Source: Sphingobium nicotianae (GTDB taxonomy: Bacteria > Pseudomonadota > Alphaproteobacteria > Sphingomonadales > Sphingomonadaceae). From it: a stretch of DNA of 64,000 nt. Location of the stretch: assembly GCF_018603885.1 (NCBI RefSeq), contig NZ_JAHGAW010000011.1, forward strand, positions 62,001-126,000, in the 5' to 3' direction. This document shows, piece after piece, positions 25,002 through 33,525 of the stretch; the first letter of the stretch is position 1, and every line of letters starts with the position of its first letter. The notes below the pieces were generated by a model. That model did no database searches. It was not told where the DNA came from and was given only the letters and a program-made list of their open reading frames with translations. Made by a program: the position numbers and the translations under genes.

Positions 25002-26666
25002 ATGACCGATCGCCTCCGCATCGCCATGGCCCAGCTCAACCAGACGATGGGCGACCTTGCCGGCAATGCCGACGCGATGCTTGCCTGGCGCGCCGATGCG
25101 GCCGCCGCCGGCGCCGATCTCATCGTCTATCCCGAGCTTCAGCTGATCGGCTATCCGCCCGAGGATCTGGTGCTCAAGCCCGCTTTGGTCGCGCGGGCGG
25201 AGACGCAGCTTCACCGCCTTGCCGAGGCGACCGCCGATGGCGGACCGGCCATGCTGGTCGGCACCGTCATCGCCAATGACGGGCTGCTGTTCAATTGCGT
25301 GGCGCTGCTCGACGGCGGCAGGATCGCGGCGGTGCGCCAGAAGCGCGAGCTGCCCAATTACGGCACGTTCGACGAGAAGCGCCTGTTCGCGCCGGGTCCA
25401 CTGCCCGAGCCGGTCGCGTTTCGCGGGGTCAAGCTCGGCCTGCCGATCTGCGAGGATGTCTGGTTCCCGTTCGTCACGGCGCATCTGGCGGCGGCGGGCG
25501 CGCAGATCCTCATCAACGTCAATGGCAGCCCCTATGAGGTCGACAAGGACGACCGGCGCGTGAACGGCGTCTGCGCCGCGCGGGTCCACGAGACCGGCCT
25601 GCCGATCCTCTATCTGAACCGCGTCGGCGGGCAGGACGAGCTGGTGTTCGACGGCGCCTCCTTCGTGCTCAATCCGGATGGCGAGATCGCCCATATGCTG
25701 CCCGACTGGGAGGAGGCGCTTGTCCTCACCGACTGGGCGCCGGACGAGAGCGGCAACTGGCTCTGCCTGCCCGGCCCGCACCATACACTCGATGAGCATC
25801 CGGCCGACATCTACCATGCGATGCTCGTCGGCCTGCGCGACTATGTGAACCGCAATCGCTTCCCCGGCGTGGTGCTGGGGCTGTCGGGCGGCATCGACAG
25901 TGCGCTCAGCGCCGCCGTCGCGGTCGATGCGCTTGGGCCCGACCGGGTCTGGTGCGTCATGCTGCCCTCGCGCTTCACCAGCCAGGAGAGCCTCGACGAT
26001 GCCGCCGCCTGCGCGCAGATGCTCGGCTGCAGGCTCGACACCATCTCGATCGTGCCGGGAACGGAAGCGTTCGACGCGATGCTCGCCCCTGCTTTCGAGG
26101 GGCGCAAGGCCGACCTCACCGAGGAGAATATCCAGTCGCGCCTGCGCGGCGTGACCCTGATGGCGCTCTCCAACAAGTTCGGCCACATGCTCCTCACCAC
26201 CGGCAACAAGAGCGAGATGAGCGTTGGCTATGCGACCATCTATGGCGACATGGCGGGCGGCTATTCCGTGCTGAAGGACGCCTACAAGACGACGGTGTTC
26301 GATCTCTCGCGCTGGCGCAACGCGCACACGCCCTCGCTCGGCCTCGGCCCGGACGGCCCGGTGATGCCCGAGACGGTGATCACCAAGCCGCCCACCGCCG
26401 AGCTGCGCGAGAATCAGAAGGATTCGGACAGCCTGCCCCCCTACGAGGTGCTGGATCCCATCCTCTATGGCCTCGTCGAGCAGGAAAAATCGGTCGATCA
26501 GCTCGTCGCCATGGGCTTCGAGCGGGAGACGGTCGCCCGGATCGAGCGGCTGCTCTACGTCGCCGAATATAAGCGCCGCCAGTCCCCGCCGGGCGTGAAG
26601 CTGGGCGGCCGCAACTTCGGCCGCGACCGGCGCTATCCGATCACCAATGCGTTCCGGACCGGCTGA
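25002..26666 (+). CDS. nadE: Glutamine-dependent NAD(+) synthetase
   Basis: This two-domain enzyme of 554 residues makes NAD from nicotinate adenine dinucleotide, taking ammonia from glutamine. The N-terminal nitrilase-like glutaminase domain starts MTDRLRIAMAQLNQTMGDLA and holds YPELQLIGYPPEDL (catalytic glutamate), KRELPNYGTFDEKR (lysine) and GLPICEDVWFP (cysteine). The C-terminal synthetase domain has the P-loop LGLSGGIDSAL and later TTGNKSEMSVGYATIYGDMA. The length is normal. The ATG at 25002 is clear. gltX follows after seven bases, so the two are likely one transcript. Confidence 0.95.
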   Translation: MTDRLRIAMAQLNQTMGDLAGNADAMLAWRADAAAAGADLIVYPELQLIGYPPEDLVLKPALVARAETQLHRLAEATADGGPAMLVGTVIANDGLLFNCVALLDGGRIAAVRQKRELPNYGTFDEKRLFAPGPLPEPVAFRGVKLGLPICEDVWFPFVTAHLAAAGAQILINVNGSPYEVDKDDRRVNGVCAARVHETGLPILYLNRVGGQDELVFDGASFVLNPDGEIAHMLPDWEEALVLTDWAPDESGNWLCLPGPHHTLDEHPADIYHAMLVGLRDYVNRNRFPGVVLGLSGGIDSALSAAVAVDALGPDRVWCVMLPSRFTSQESLDDAAACAQMLGCRLDTISIVPGTEAFDAMLAPAFEGRKADLTEENIQSRLRGVTLMALSNKFGHMLLTTGNKSEMSVGYATIYGDMAGGYSVLKDAYKTTVFDLSRWRNAHTPSLGLGPDGPVMPETVITKPPTAELRENQKDSDSLPPYEVLDPILYGLVEQEKSVDQLVAMGFERETVARIERLLYVAEYKRRQSPPGVKLGGRNFGRDRRYPITNAFRTG

Positions 26667-26672
26667 TCCGCC

Positions 26673-28025
26673 ATGACTGTCATCACCCGTTTCGCGCCCT
26701 CGCCGACCGGCAAGCTGCATGTCGGCAATATTCGCGCGGCGCTGCATAACTGGCTGTGGGCACGCAAGATGGGCGGGCGATGCCTGCTGCGCATCGATGA
26801 TACCGACACCGAGCGGAGCGAGGAGCGGTTCGTCGAGAGCATTCGCGCCGATCTCGGCTGGCTGGGCCTGCCGATGGACGGCGAGGTACGCCAGTCCGAG
26901 CGGTTCGGGCTCTATCAGGCAAAGTTCGAGGAACTGCGGGCGGCCGGGCGCGTCTATCCCGCCTTCGAGAGCGCGCAGGAGCTCGACCTGCGGCGCAAGG
27001 TGCTGCTCGGGCGCGGGCTGCCGCCGGTCTATGATCGAGCCGCGCTCGCCCTGACGCCCGACGAGATTGCCGCGAAGGAAGCCGCCGGCGAGCGGCCGCA
27101 CTGGCGCTTCAGGCTCGATCATAGCGCGCCGATCGAGTGGACCGACCTTGTTCGCGGGCCGCAGCATTTCGAGCCGCATCTGCTCTCCGATCCGGTCATC
27201 CGCCGCGCTGACGGAAGCTGGCTCTACATGCTACCCTCGGTGATCGACGATATCGACATGGGCGTGACGCATGTGCTGCGCGGCGAGGATCATGTCTCCA
27301 ACACCGCGACGCAGCTGCAGATGTTCGCCGCGCTCGGCGCGCCGCTGCCGCAGTTCGCGCACATGGCGCTGATGACCGGCAGCGAGGGCAAGCTCTCCAA
27401 GCGACTCGGCACGATCGGCATCAGCGACTTCCGCGAGGCGGGGATCGAGGCGCTGGCGATCAATGCCATGCTGGCACGGCTGGGCACGAGCGATCCGGTC
27501 GAGCCGGTGACCGACATGACGCCACTGATCGAGCGGTTCGACTTCGCCCATTTCGGCCGGGCGCCGGCCCGCTTCTCGGACGAGGAGCTGAAGGGGCTGA
27601 ACGCCAAGATCGTCCATCATCTTCCCTATGAGGCGGTCGCCGATCGCCTGCCTGCCGCGATCACGGCGCAGGTCTGGCCGGTGATCCAGCCCAACCTCGC
27701 CCGCGTGAGCGAGGCGGCGGACTGGCTCGCAGTGCTCGGCGGCGATCTGGCCGCACCGCAGCTCACCCCGGACGATGCGGCCTATGTGACGCAGGCGACA
27801 GAGGCACTGGCGGGCATCGATTTCGCAAGCGATCCCTGGCACGCGCTGACCAGCGCGCTCAAGAAGGCAACCGGGCGCAAGGGCAAGGCCCTGTTCCTGC
27901 CCCTGCGACTCGCGCTCACCGGCATGGATCACGGGCCTGACATGGCGCAGCTCCTGCCGCTGATCGGCAGGGACCGCGCACTGGCGCGGCTGCGCGCGGC
28001 GGCGAGCAATATCGCCTCGGCCTGA
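26673..28025 (+). CDS. gltX: Glutamate--tRNA ligase
   Basis: This class I aminoacyl-tRNA synthetase of 450 residues charges tRNA-Glu. It shows the adenylate motif PSPTGKLHVGNIR (HIGH-type) at the N-terminus, IDDTDTERSEE, THVLRGEDHVSN and KLSKRLG (KMSKS-type), followed by a helical anticodon-binding region. Alphaproteobacteria often carry two glutamyl-tRNA synthetases, one discriminating and one that also charges tRNA-Gln. Sequence alone does not settle which one this is. The gene lies seven bases after nadE. Confidence 0.93.
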   Translation: MTVITRFAPSPTGKLHVGNIRAALHNWLWARKMGGRCLLRIDDTDTERSEERFVESIRADLGWLGLPMDGEVRQSERFGLYQAKFEELRAAGRVYPAFESAQELDLRRKVLLGRGLPPVYDRAALALTPDEIAAKEAAGERPHWRFRLDHSAPIEWTDLVRGPQHFEPHLLSDPVIRRADGSWLYMLPSVIDDIDMGVTHVLRGEDHVSNTATQLQMFAALGAPLPQFAHMALMTGSEGKLSKRLGTIGISDFREAGIEALAINAMLARLGTSDPVEPVTDMTPLIERFDFAHFGRAPARFSDEELKGLNAKIVHHLPYEAVADRLPAAITAQVWPVIQPNLARVSEAADWLAVLGGDLAAPQLTPDDAAYVTQATEALAGIDFASDPWHALTSALKKATGRKGKALFLPLRLALTGMDHGPDMAQLLPLIGRDRALARLRAAASNIASA

Positions 28026-28124
28026 GTTCTTTAACGAATTCAATCACGTATTCGGAACGATTACCCCGGTCGGGCGGCCCCGCTCGCTCTCATGCGATCG
28101 TTCGCAAGCAACGCTTTATCGCTC

Positions 28125-28177
28125 TTGATGATACGCTATATCGTGATATTATATCATCACAATATAGCGAAGGAGAG
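28125..28177 (+). promoter_or_regulatory. Promoter and 36-bp palindrome in front of tonB-like gene
   Basis: A nearly perfect inverted repeat spans 28134-28169 with 15 of 18 pairs: outer arms CGCTATAT/ATATAGCG, then GTGAT/ATCAC. A -35-like TTGATG (28125-28130) and a -10-like TATTAT (28147-28152) are 16 bases apart, so the palindrome covers the -10 region. The ribosome site AGGAGAG begins two bases after it. This looks like an operator for a dimeric repressor; no such regulator gene is adjacent. Confidence 0.7.
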
Positions 28178-28182
28178 GTGTC

Positions 28183-28854
28183 ATGACTGATCTGTCCATA
28201 TCCCGTTCCGGCTATTCCAACCGCCGCTCACCGAGCGCCTTGCTCGGCGCGGTCGCGCTCAACGCGAGCGTCGTGGCCGTCATCATCGCCGTGCCGATGA
28301 CCTTCGTCTCGCCGCCCAAGACACCGCCCCTCCCGACCCATTGGGTGTATCTGCCGAAAAATCCCCCGCCGGTCGATCAGCCTGAGACCAAGGAGAAGCC
28401 GCAGCCGACGCAGCGAGCGATTTCCGACCCGCCCCCGCCGCAACCGACCACGACCTCGACCCCGTTCGACCAGTTCCGCGCCGGGCCGGAAGTCGCGCCC
28501 TATACGCCGCCGCTCATCCCGGGCACGGGAACCGTGACGCCGCCCTATGTGCCGCCCGCCGATCCCGTCTTCGTCAAGGCGCGCCAGGATCCGCGCTTCG
28601 CTGCCGCGTTTCACCCCAATTATCCGCCTTCGCTGGTGCGCGACGGGCTGGAGGGCGACGTCACCGTGCGCGTCACCATCGATCCGCGCGGCCGGGTGAG
28701 CGCGGTCGAGATGGTGAGCGCCACCAATCCGGTCTTCTTCGAGGAGACGAAGCGGCAGGCCCTGCGGAGCTGGCGCTTCATCGCGGCGACGCGCGACGGT
28801 GTCGCTGTCGAATCCGTGCAGACGATGACGGTGCATTTCCGCCTGGAGGAATGA
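28183..28854 (+). CDS. TonB-like energy transducer
   Basis: This 223-residue protein has the TonB layout. A cytoplasmic N-terminus leads into one membrane helix (LLGAVALNASVVAVIIAV, about residues 20-38), then a proline-rich periplasmic spacer (PPKTPPLP, PPPPQPTTTS) and a C-terminal TonB domain (about 145-223) with YPPSLVRDGLEGDVTVRVTI and ALRSWRF. TonB links the proton gradient, via ExbB and ExbD, to outer-membrane receptors. exbBD are not in the window. A long palindrome covers its promoter, suggesting specific regulation. It is followed after two bases by an unknown membrane protein. Confidence 0.88.
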   Translation: MTDLSISRSGYSNRRSPSALLGAVALNASVVAVIIAVPMTFVSPPKTPPLPTHWVYLPKNPPPVDQPETKEKPQPTQRAISDPPPPQPTTTSTPFDQFRAGPEVAPYTPPLIPGTGTVTPPYVPPADPVFVKARQDPRFAAAFHPNYPPSLVRDGLEGDVTVRVTIDPRGRVSAVEMVSATNPVFFEETKRQALRSWRFIAATRDGVAVESVQTMTVHFRLEE

Positions 28855-28856
28855 TC

Positions 28857-29417
28857 ATGGCGCGCTTGTCGGGCGGGGGCGCCCGGACCGCGCGCCTTCC
28901 CAATGGGATGATCCATGCCTATGTTGCGGGCATGGCAATCTTTCCCCGACCGGCATCTCCCAAGAGCGCACTCGCCGATCTGCGCGACATGTTTTCGCCG
29001 GATCGGCCGCATCGCTGGACGCTGCTGGTGCTCTCCGTGACGGTGACCAGCCTCCTGCTCTGGGCGTTCCTGCTCGATACGCGCACGCCGCCCAAGGAGC
29101 GGCAGATCATCTATGTCGAGAGCTGGATGGCCGATCGGAAGGATAGCGACATCATCAAGCGACAGCTCAAGGATCTCACCGAGTATGAAGGCTCGCTGCG
29201 CACCGAACAGGTGTCGTTCCAGAAGGTCGCCGATCGGCTCGGCATCGAATGGCGCGAGGAAGAGGCGCGCAATCGCAAGCGGCGCGAAGAGACGATCGCG
29301 GCGGTGAAGAAGAATCTCGAGAAGAAGCTGGCCACCGCACTCGAGCGCGAGGGCAAGCTGGCCACCGCGCAGGCTGGTGCGGCCCCGGGCGCCAGTTCGC
29401 CGCCCACGGCCCGCTGA
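28857..29417 (+). CDS. Unknown membrane-anchored protein with coiled-coil tail
   Basis: This is a 186-residue protein with one membrane span (WTLLVLSVTVTSLLLWAFLL) and a long charged C-terminal segment rich in K, E and R (EEEARNRKRREETIAAV..LEKKL), probably a coiled coil. No enzymatic motif is seen. The ATG at 28857 has GGAGGA six bases upstream and lies two bases after the TonB-like stop. A second candidate, ATG 28932 (MAIFPRPASP), resembles starts of related sphingomonad proteins but has no ribosome site. The link to TonB or to the ribD gene that follows is only positional. Confidence 0.65.
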   Translation: MARLSGGGARTARLPNGMIHAYVAGMAIFPRPASPKSALADLRDMFSPDRPHRWTLLVLSVTVTSLLLWAFLLDTRTPPKERQIIYVESWMADRKDSDIIKRQLKDLTEYEGSLRTEQVSFQKVADRLGIEWREEEARNRKRREETIAAVKKNLEKKLATALEREGKLATAQAGAAPGASSPPTAR

Positions 29418-29419
29418 GC

Positions 29420-30439
29420 TTGGCGCAGGCGGCGACGAGCGGCAGCGCTGGACGCGGCCCGGCTGGTGATGGCGCCTGGCTGGCCGCCGCCATCACCCTC
29501 TCCGAGCGGGCGCACGGTCGTACCGCGCCCAATCCCAATGTCGGCTGCATCTTGCTCGATGCGCAGGGCCATGTCGCCGGGCGCGGCTGGACACAGCCGG
29601 GCGGACGGCCCCATGCCGAGGCGGTCGCGCTGGCGCAGGCCGGCGAGCAGGCACGCGGCGGCACCGCCTATGTGAGCCTGGAACCCTGCGCCCATGCGTC
29701 GCCGCGCGGCCCCTGCTGCACCGACCTGCTGATCGCGGCCGGCGTGGCGCGCGTCGTCATCGCCGCGACCGATCCGGATCCGCGCACCAACGGCGCCGGC
29801 ATCGCGCGGCTGAAGGCGGCGGGCATCGAGGTGGTCTCCGGCCTGCTGGCGCGCGAGGCGAAGGCGGCGATGGCCGGCTTCTTCACGCGCCAGCGGCTCG
29901 GCCGCCCGTTCGTGACGCTCAAGCTCGCTTTGTCGCTCGATGGCTGCATCGCGATGGCCGACGGCACCAGCCAGTGGATCACCGGCCCGGCCGCGCGCGT
30001 CCATGCCCATGTCGAGCGCGCCCGGCATGAGCTGATCCTCGCGGGACGGCACACCGTCGAGGCCGACGCGCCGCGCCTCGACGTGCGGTTGCCGGGCCTG
30101 GAGGACCGCTCGCCGCAGCGTGTGATGCTGAGTGGGACAGCGCCGCCGCCGGACGGCTGGCGCGGCCTGTCGCATCCGGATGACGTCAAGGCGCTGACCG
30201 GCGGCGACCATCTGCTCATCGAGGGCGGTGCGCGCGCGGCGGCAAGCTTCCTGCGGGACGATCTGGTCGATCGGCTGCTGCTCTATCGCGCGCCGATCCT
30301 GATCGGCGGCGGCCGGCCAGGGCTGGCCGACATCGGCCTCACCGACCTCGCCAGCGCACATGGCCGCTGGCGCCTCGCTGACACGCGCGATTTCGCGCCC
30401 GACCGGCTCGAGGTTTACGAGCGGGTCCGGGCGGACTAG
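29420..30439 (+). CDS. ribD: Riboflavin biosynthesis deaminase/reductase RibD
   Basis: This bifunctional enzyme of about 339 residues deaminates and then reduces the pyrimidine intermediate of riboflavin synthesis. The N-terminal deaminase has the zinc site HAEAVAL and PCAHASPRGPCC. The C-terminal reductase has FVTLKLALSLDG and HLLIEGGARAAASFL. No ATG start is close. I chose TTG 29420, three bases past the previous stop, because it leaves a normal length; no good ribosome site is seen, and the start stays uncertain. ribE follows after 11 bases. It is the first of the riboflavin genes here. Confidence 0.9.
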   Translation: MAQAATSGSAGRGPAGDGAWLAAAITLSERAHGRTAPNPNVGCILLDAQGHVAGRGWTQPGGRPHAEAVALAQAGEQARGGTAYVSLEPCAHASPRGPCCTDLLIAAGVARVVIAATDPDPRTNGAGIARLKAAGIEVVSGLLAREAKAAMAGFFTRQRLGRPFVTLKLALSLDGCIAMADGTSQWITGPAARVHAHVERARHELILAGRHTVEADAPRLDVRLPGLEDRSPQRVMLSGTAPPPDGWRGLSHPDDVKALTGGDHLLIEGGARAAASFLRDDLVDRLLLYRAPILIGGGRPGLADIGLTDLASAHGRWRLADTRDFAPDRLEVYERVRAD

Positions 30440-30450
30440 AGGCGAGACTC

Positions 30451-31059
30451 ATGTTCACCGGCATCATCACCGACATCGGCACCATCCGCTCGGCGCAGCA
30501 GCGCGGCGACCTGCGGCTCGTCATCGGCTGCGGCTTCGACATGAGCACGGTCGCGATCGGCGCGTCCATCGCCTGCTCGGGGGTCTGCCTCACCGTGATC
30601 GACAAGGGGCCGGACTGGTTCGCGGTCGACCTCTCGGCCGAGACCGTCTCGCGCACCGCGCAGGGCGCCTGGGGCACGGGCCGCGCGCTCAATCTCGAAC
30701 GCGCGCTCAAGATCGGCGACGAGCTGGGCGGCCATATCGTGACGGGCCATGTCGACGGCATCGGCGAGGTTGCCAGCATCAGCTTGGACGGCGATTCGCA
30801 TCGCGTCACGATCCGCGTGCCCGCCGATCTCGCGCCCTATATCGCGCCGAAGGGCTCGATCACCGTCGACGGCGTCTCGCTGACCGTGAACGCGGTGACC
30901 GACGGCAAGGACGGCACGACCTTCGGCCTCAACATCATTCCGCATACCTGGGCCGTCACCACCTTCGGCAAGCTGACGGCGGGCCAGCCCGTCAATCTCG
31001 AGATCGACGTGCTCGCCCGCTATCTCCACCGCATGCGCGAGCACGCCGCCGTCGCGTGA
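30451..31059 (+). CDS. ribE: Riboflavin synthase alpha chain
   Basis: This 202-residue enzyme dismutates two 6,7-dimethyl-8-ribityllumazine molecules into riboflavin. The two homologous barrels each start with the family pattern: MFTGIITDIGTIRS at residue 1 and GGHIVTGHVDGIGEV near residue 91. Other conserved stretches are CSGVCLTVI, GDELGGH, SITVDGVSLTVN and IIPHTW. It follows ribD on the same strand; the lumazine synthase gene ribH lies about 3.3 kb downstream. Confidence 0.95.
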   Translation: MFTGIITDIGTIRSAQQRGDLRLVIGCGFDMSTVAIGASIACSGVCLTVIDKGPDWFAVDLSAETVSRTAQGAWGTGRALNLERALKIGDELGGHIVTGHVDGIGEVASISLDGDSHRVTIRVPADLAPYIAPKGSITVDGVSLTVNAVTDGKDGTTFGLNIIPHTWAVTTFGKLTAGQPVNLEIDVLARYLHRMREHAAVA

Positions 31060-31074
31060 ACCGCGCGGACGGCG

Positions 31075-32073
31075 CTATCGGAGCGCTGCGAGCTGATCGA
31101 CCAGCCGGCCATTCGCCAGCGTCGCCGCCTTGATCGCGCCCTGTTCGTAGTCGCCGGGCTTGGCCGTGAAGGTGAAGGTCTTGGTCTTGCCGAACTTGAG
31201 GCCGCCGAAACCCCGCGCCGCCGCCAGTCCGCCCAAGATGTTCGCCGCTTTCTGGATGCCGGCGCCCTTGGTGGTGTCTTCCATCGTCGCGAAATCGCCC
31301 TCGACGGCGACGGGCTGCCGGAAGGTTATCGTCGCGGTCTTGCCGGCCGGATTGATCAGGTTGAGCTTCGAATAATCGTCGACCACGGACATGCCGGAAT
31401 TGACGTTGAGCCCGCCGAAACTGAACGCGCCGGGCCGCTTCACGTCGGAGAAGTCGATCAGATAGACGACATCGACCACGGACTGCCCCGCTGCCTTGGC
31501 GAACTGGCTCACGCCATATTGATTGGTGCCGGAGGCCATGTTGAGGCCGATGCCGCTCATGCCGCTGGCGGTGATGTCGCCGGGCAGCATGAACTGGCCG
31601 GGCAGGGCGCTGGGCTTGTAATAGGTCGCCTTGCCATTGCTCTTCTTGTCGAGCTGGATGCTCGCCTCATAGGGCGCCGGCATCATCTTCACGCGCGCGA
31701 ACTCGGCATGGCCGAACATCGCGGCGGCATCGGCCACGGTGAAGCCTTTGGCCGCGAGCTGCGCCTTGAAGTCGGCATAAGCCGCGTCGGTGATCGCCTG
31801 CATCATCTCCGGCGTGACGCCGACCAACTCGCTCTTGGCCTTGGTCGTGCCGCCGAATGCGCCGATCATGCCGCCCGTCGCCTTCGTATTGTCCACCGAC
31901 GAGAAGATGAAGCCGACGTTGAACGCGCCGACGACGATCGTCTGCGTGCCCTTGATCGACGCCTCGGACGAAATCTTCAGCGGCGCGTCGTCATTGGCCA
32001 GAGCCGCGACCGGCTGCAGTGCGATCATCGCGAGCGCCATGCCCGCTGCCGATGCCAGAAAACGCTTTTTCAT
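31075..32073 (-). CDS. Unknown exported protein in riboflavin region
   Basis: This is a 332-residue predicted periplasmic or surface protein without recognised family. The N-terminus is a clear signal peptide (MKKRFLASAAGMALAMIALQ, cleavage near ALA). The mature part includes MMQAITDAAYADFKAQLAAKG, FAKAAGQSVVDVVYLIDFSD and glycine-rich turns. Its ATG at 32073 has AGGAGGGG upstream at the right spacing. It lies antisense between ribE and the ribB fusion gene, diverging from the latter, so the two share a 150-base intergenic region. A role in flavin metabolism would be guilt by association only. Confidence 0.6.
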   Translation of the reverse strand: MKKRFLASAAGMALAMIALQPVAALANDDAPLKISSEASIKGTQTIVVGAFNVGFIFSSVDNTKATGGMIGAFGGTTKAKSELVGVTPEMMQAITDAAYADFKAQLAAKGFTVADAAAMFGHAEFARVKMMPAPYEASIQLDKKSNGKATYYKPSALPGQFMLPGDITASGMSGIGLNMASGTNQYGVSQFAKAAGQSVVDVVYLIDFSDVKRPGAFSFGGLNVNSGMSVVDDYSKLNLINPAGKTATITFRQPVAVEGDFATMEDTTKGAGIQKAANILGGLAAARGFGGLKFGKTKTFTFTAKPGDYEQGAIKAATLANGRLVDQLAALR

Positions 32074-32190
32074 GCCCACACCCCTCCTGGTTGAATCGGA
32101 CATCGTCTTGCAGAACGGCCGGCGACGCTCCAGTGACAAAGGCTGTTAACAATCGGCGTCGGACTATCAGCGCCAATGTGAAATCGCCGC

Positions 32191-32218
32191 TTGGCAAATC
32201 ACACTACGATGTGATAAT
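32191..32218 (+). promoter_or_regulatory. Near-leaderless promoter with operator-like inverted repeat (ribB fusion gene)
   Basis: A -35-like TTGGCA (32191-32196) and an extended -10 TGTGATAAT (32210-32218) lie 16 bases apart. Inside the spacer and overlapping the -10 is a perfect inverted repeat ATCACA-6-TGTGAT (32198-32215). The start codon at 32228 is only about ten bases past the -10, so the transcript would begin two or three bases before ATG. No Shine-Dalgarno sequence is present, which fits leaderless translation. A similar half-site AATGTGAAATCGCC lies just upstream near 32175. Confidence 0.65.
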
Positions 32219-32227
32219 CGCCTCGCC

Positions 32228-33523
32228 ATGAGCAGCGAACTGATCGATAATGTCCGCAAACTGGTCCGCGACGGTGTCCTGTCGCGCTCCGGCCTAGCCC
32301 GCGCCGCCGGGCTCCATGCCAACAGCCTGCGCACCCTTCACGAGGTGGACTGGAACCCCACCGCCGAGACGCTGGTCAAGCTCGAAACCTATCTCGCCGC
32401 GCGCGAGCATGGCACCGCGCTCGCCAGCGCCGAGGAGATCATCAACGAGGCGCGCAACGGCCGCATGTTCATCCTCGTCGACGACGAGGACCGCGAGAAT
32501 GAAGGCGATCTCGTTATTCCCGCCCAGATGGCGACGCCCGACGCGATCAACTTCATGGCGACGCATGGCCGCGGCCTGATCTGCCTGGCGCTCACCGGCC
32601 AGCGCGTGCAGCAGCTCGGCCTCAACCTGATGAGCCCTAACAACGGCACCCGGCACGAGACCGCCTTCACCGTCTCGATCGAGGCGCGCGAGGGCGTCAC
32701 CACCGGCATCTCGGCCGGCGACCGCGCCCGCACCGTCGCCGTCGCCATCGATGCGGCCAAAGGCGCGCAGGACATCGTGACGCCCGGCCATGTCTTTCCG
32801 CTCATCGCCCGCGACGGCGGCGTGCTGGTGCGCACCGGCCATACCGAGGCGGCGGTGGACGTCGCGCGGCTCGCCGGGCTCAATCCCTCGGGCGTCATCT
32901 GCGAGATCATGAAGGATGACGGCACCATGGCCCGTCTCGACGATCTCATCCCCTTCGCGCAGAAGCACAAGCTCAAGATCGGCACGATCCGCGACCTCAT
33001 CGCCTATCGCCGCCGCAACGATCACATGATGGAGCGCCGCGCCGAAGTCGGCTTCCACAGCCGCTGGGGCGGCGAATGGCGCGCGATCAGCTTCTACAAT
33101 CGCGCGACGGATTCCGAGACGGTGGCGCTGGTGAAGGGCCATGTCTCGTCCGAAACGCCAACCCTGGTGCGCATGCATCAGATCTCGCTCTTCGCCGATA
33201 TTTTCGGCGAGGATGGCCCGCGCTCCGGCCTGCTCGCCCGCTCGATGGAGATGATCGGCGAGGAGGGCGCGGGCATCGTCGTGCTGATCAACCGGCGCCA
33301 GTCGGATGGCTACAGCCGCACCATCCGCGCCCGCACGGTCGGCATGCCGGAGGTGATCCGCACCGCCGAGGAACTGCGCGATTATGGCGTCGGCGCCCAG
33401 ATCCTGGCCGAGCTCGGCGTGCACGACATGATCCTGCTCACCAACAATCATCACAATCTGATCGCGCTCGACGGCTATGATCTCTCGGTCGTCGGCGAGC
33501 GGGCTATCCCGCGCGAGGATTGA
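32228..33523 (+). CDS. ribB: HTH-RibB-degenerate RibA fusion (DHBP synthase)
   Basis: This 431-residue protein makes 3,4-dihydroxy-2-butanone-4-phosphate for riboflavin. Three parts are seen. Residues 1-60 form an XRE-like helix-turn-helix ([20 protein letters not shown] then [14 protein letters not shown]), not part of normal RibB. Residues about 68-270 are the RibB domain with [15 protein letters not shown] and GRGLICLAL. Residues about 280-425 resemble GTP cyclohydrolase II ([31 protein letters not shown]). The third part lacks the three zinc cysteines and the RGxEGRG motif, so it should be inactive, as in RibBX proteins. The start has no ribosome site but sits just after a strong promoter. 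A true RibA must lie elsewhere. Confidence 0.9.
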   Translation: MSSELIDNVRKLVRDGVLSRSGLARAAGLHANSLRTLHEVDWNPTAETLVKLETYLAAREHGTALASAEEIINEARNGRMFILVDDEDRENEGDLVIPAQMATPDAINFMATHGRGLICLALTGQRVQQLGLNLMSPNNGTRHETAFTVSIEAREGVTTGISAGDRARTVAVAIDAAKGAQDIVTPGHVFPLIARDGGVLVRTGHTEAAVDVARLAGLNPSGVICEIMKDDGTMARLDDLIPFAQKHKLKIGTIRDLIAYRRRNDHMMERRAEVGFHSRWGGEWRAISFYNRATDSETVALVKGHVSSETPTLVRMHQISLFADIFGEDGPRSGLLARSMEMIGEEGAGIVVLINRRQSDGYSRTIRARTVGMPEVIRTAEELRDYGVGAQILAELGVHDMILLTNNHHNLIALDGYDLSVVGERAIPRED

Positions 33524-33525
33524 TC

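Noticed and set aside
24777..27179. An 800-codon open frame antisense to nadE and gltX
   Set aside because: Its sequence is arginine-, histidine- and aspartate-rich low-complexity text typical of the mirror frame of GC-rich genes, and both genes on the other strand have complete family motifs.
28000..28110. A possible SOS box GTTC-N7-GTTC after gltX
   Set aside because: Only one half (GTTCTTTAACGAATTC) is present and the second half does not match.
30440..32227. An FMN riboswitch for the riboflavin genes
   Set aside because: The conserved AGGGGACGGGG-type RFN core could not be found before ribD, ribE or the RibB fusion; the short leader of the latter leaves no room for one.
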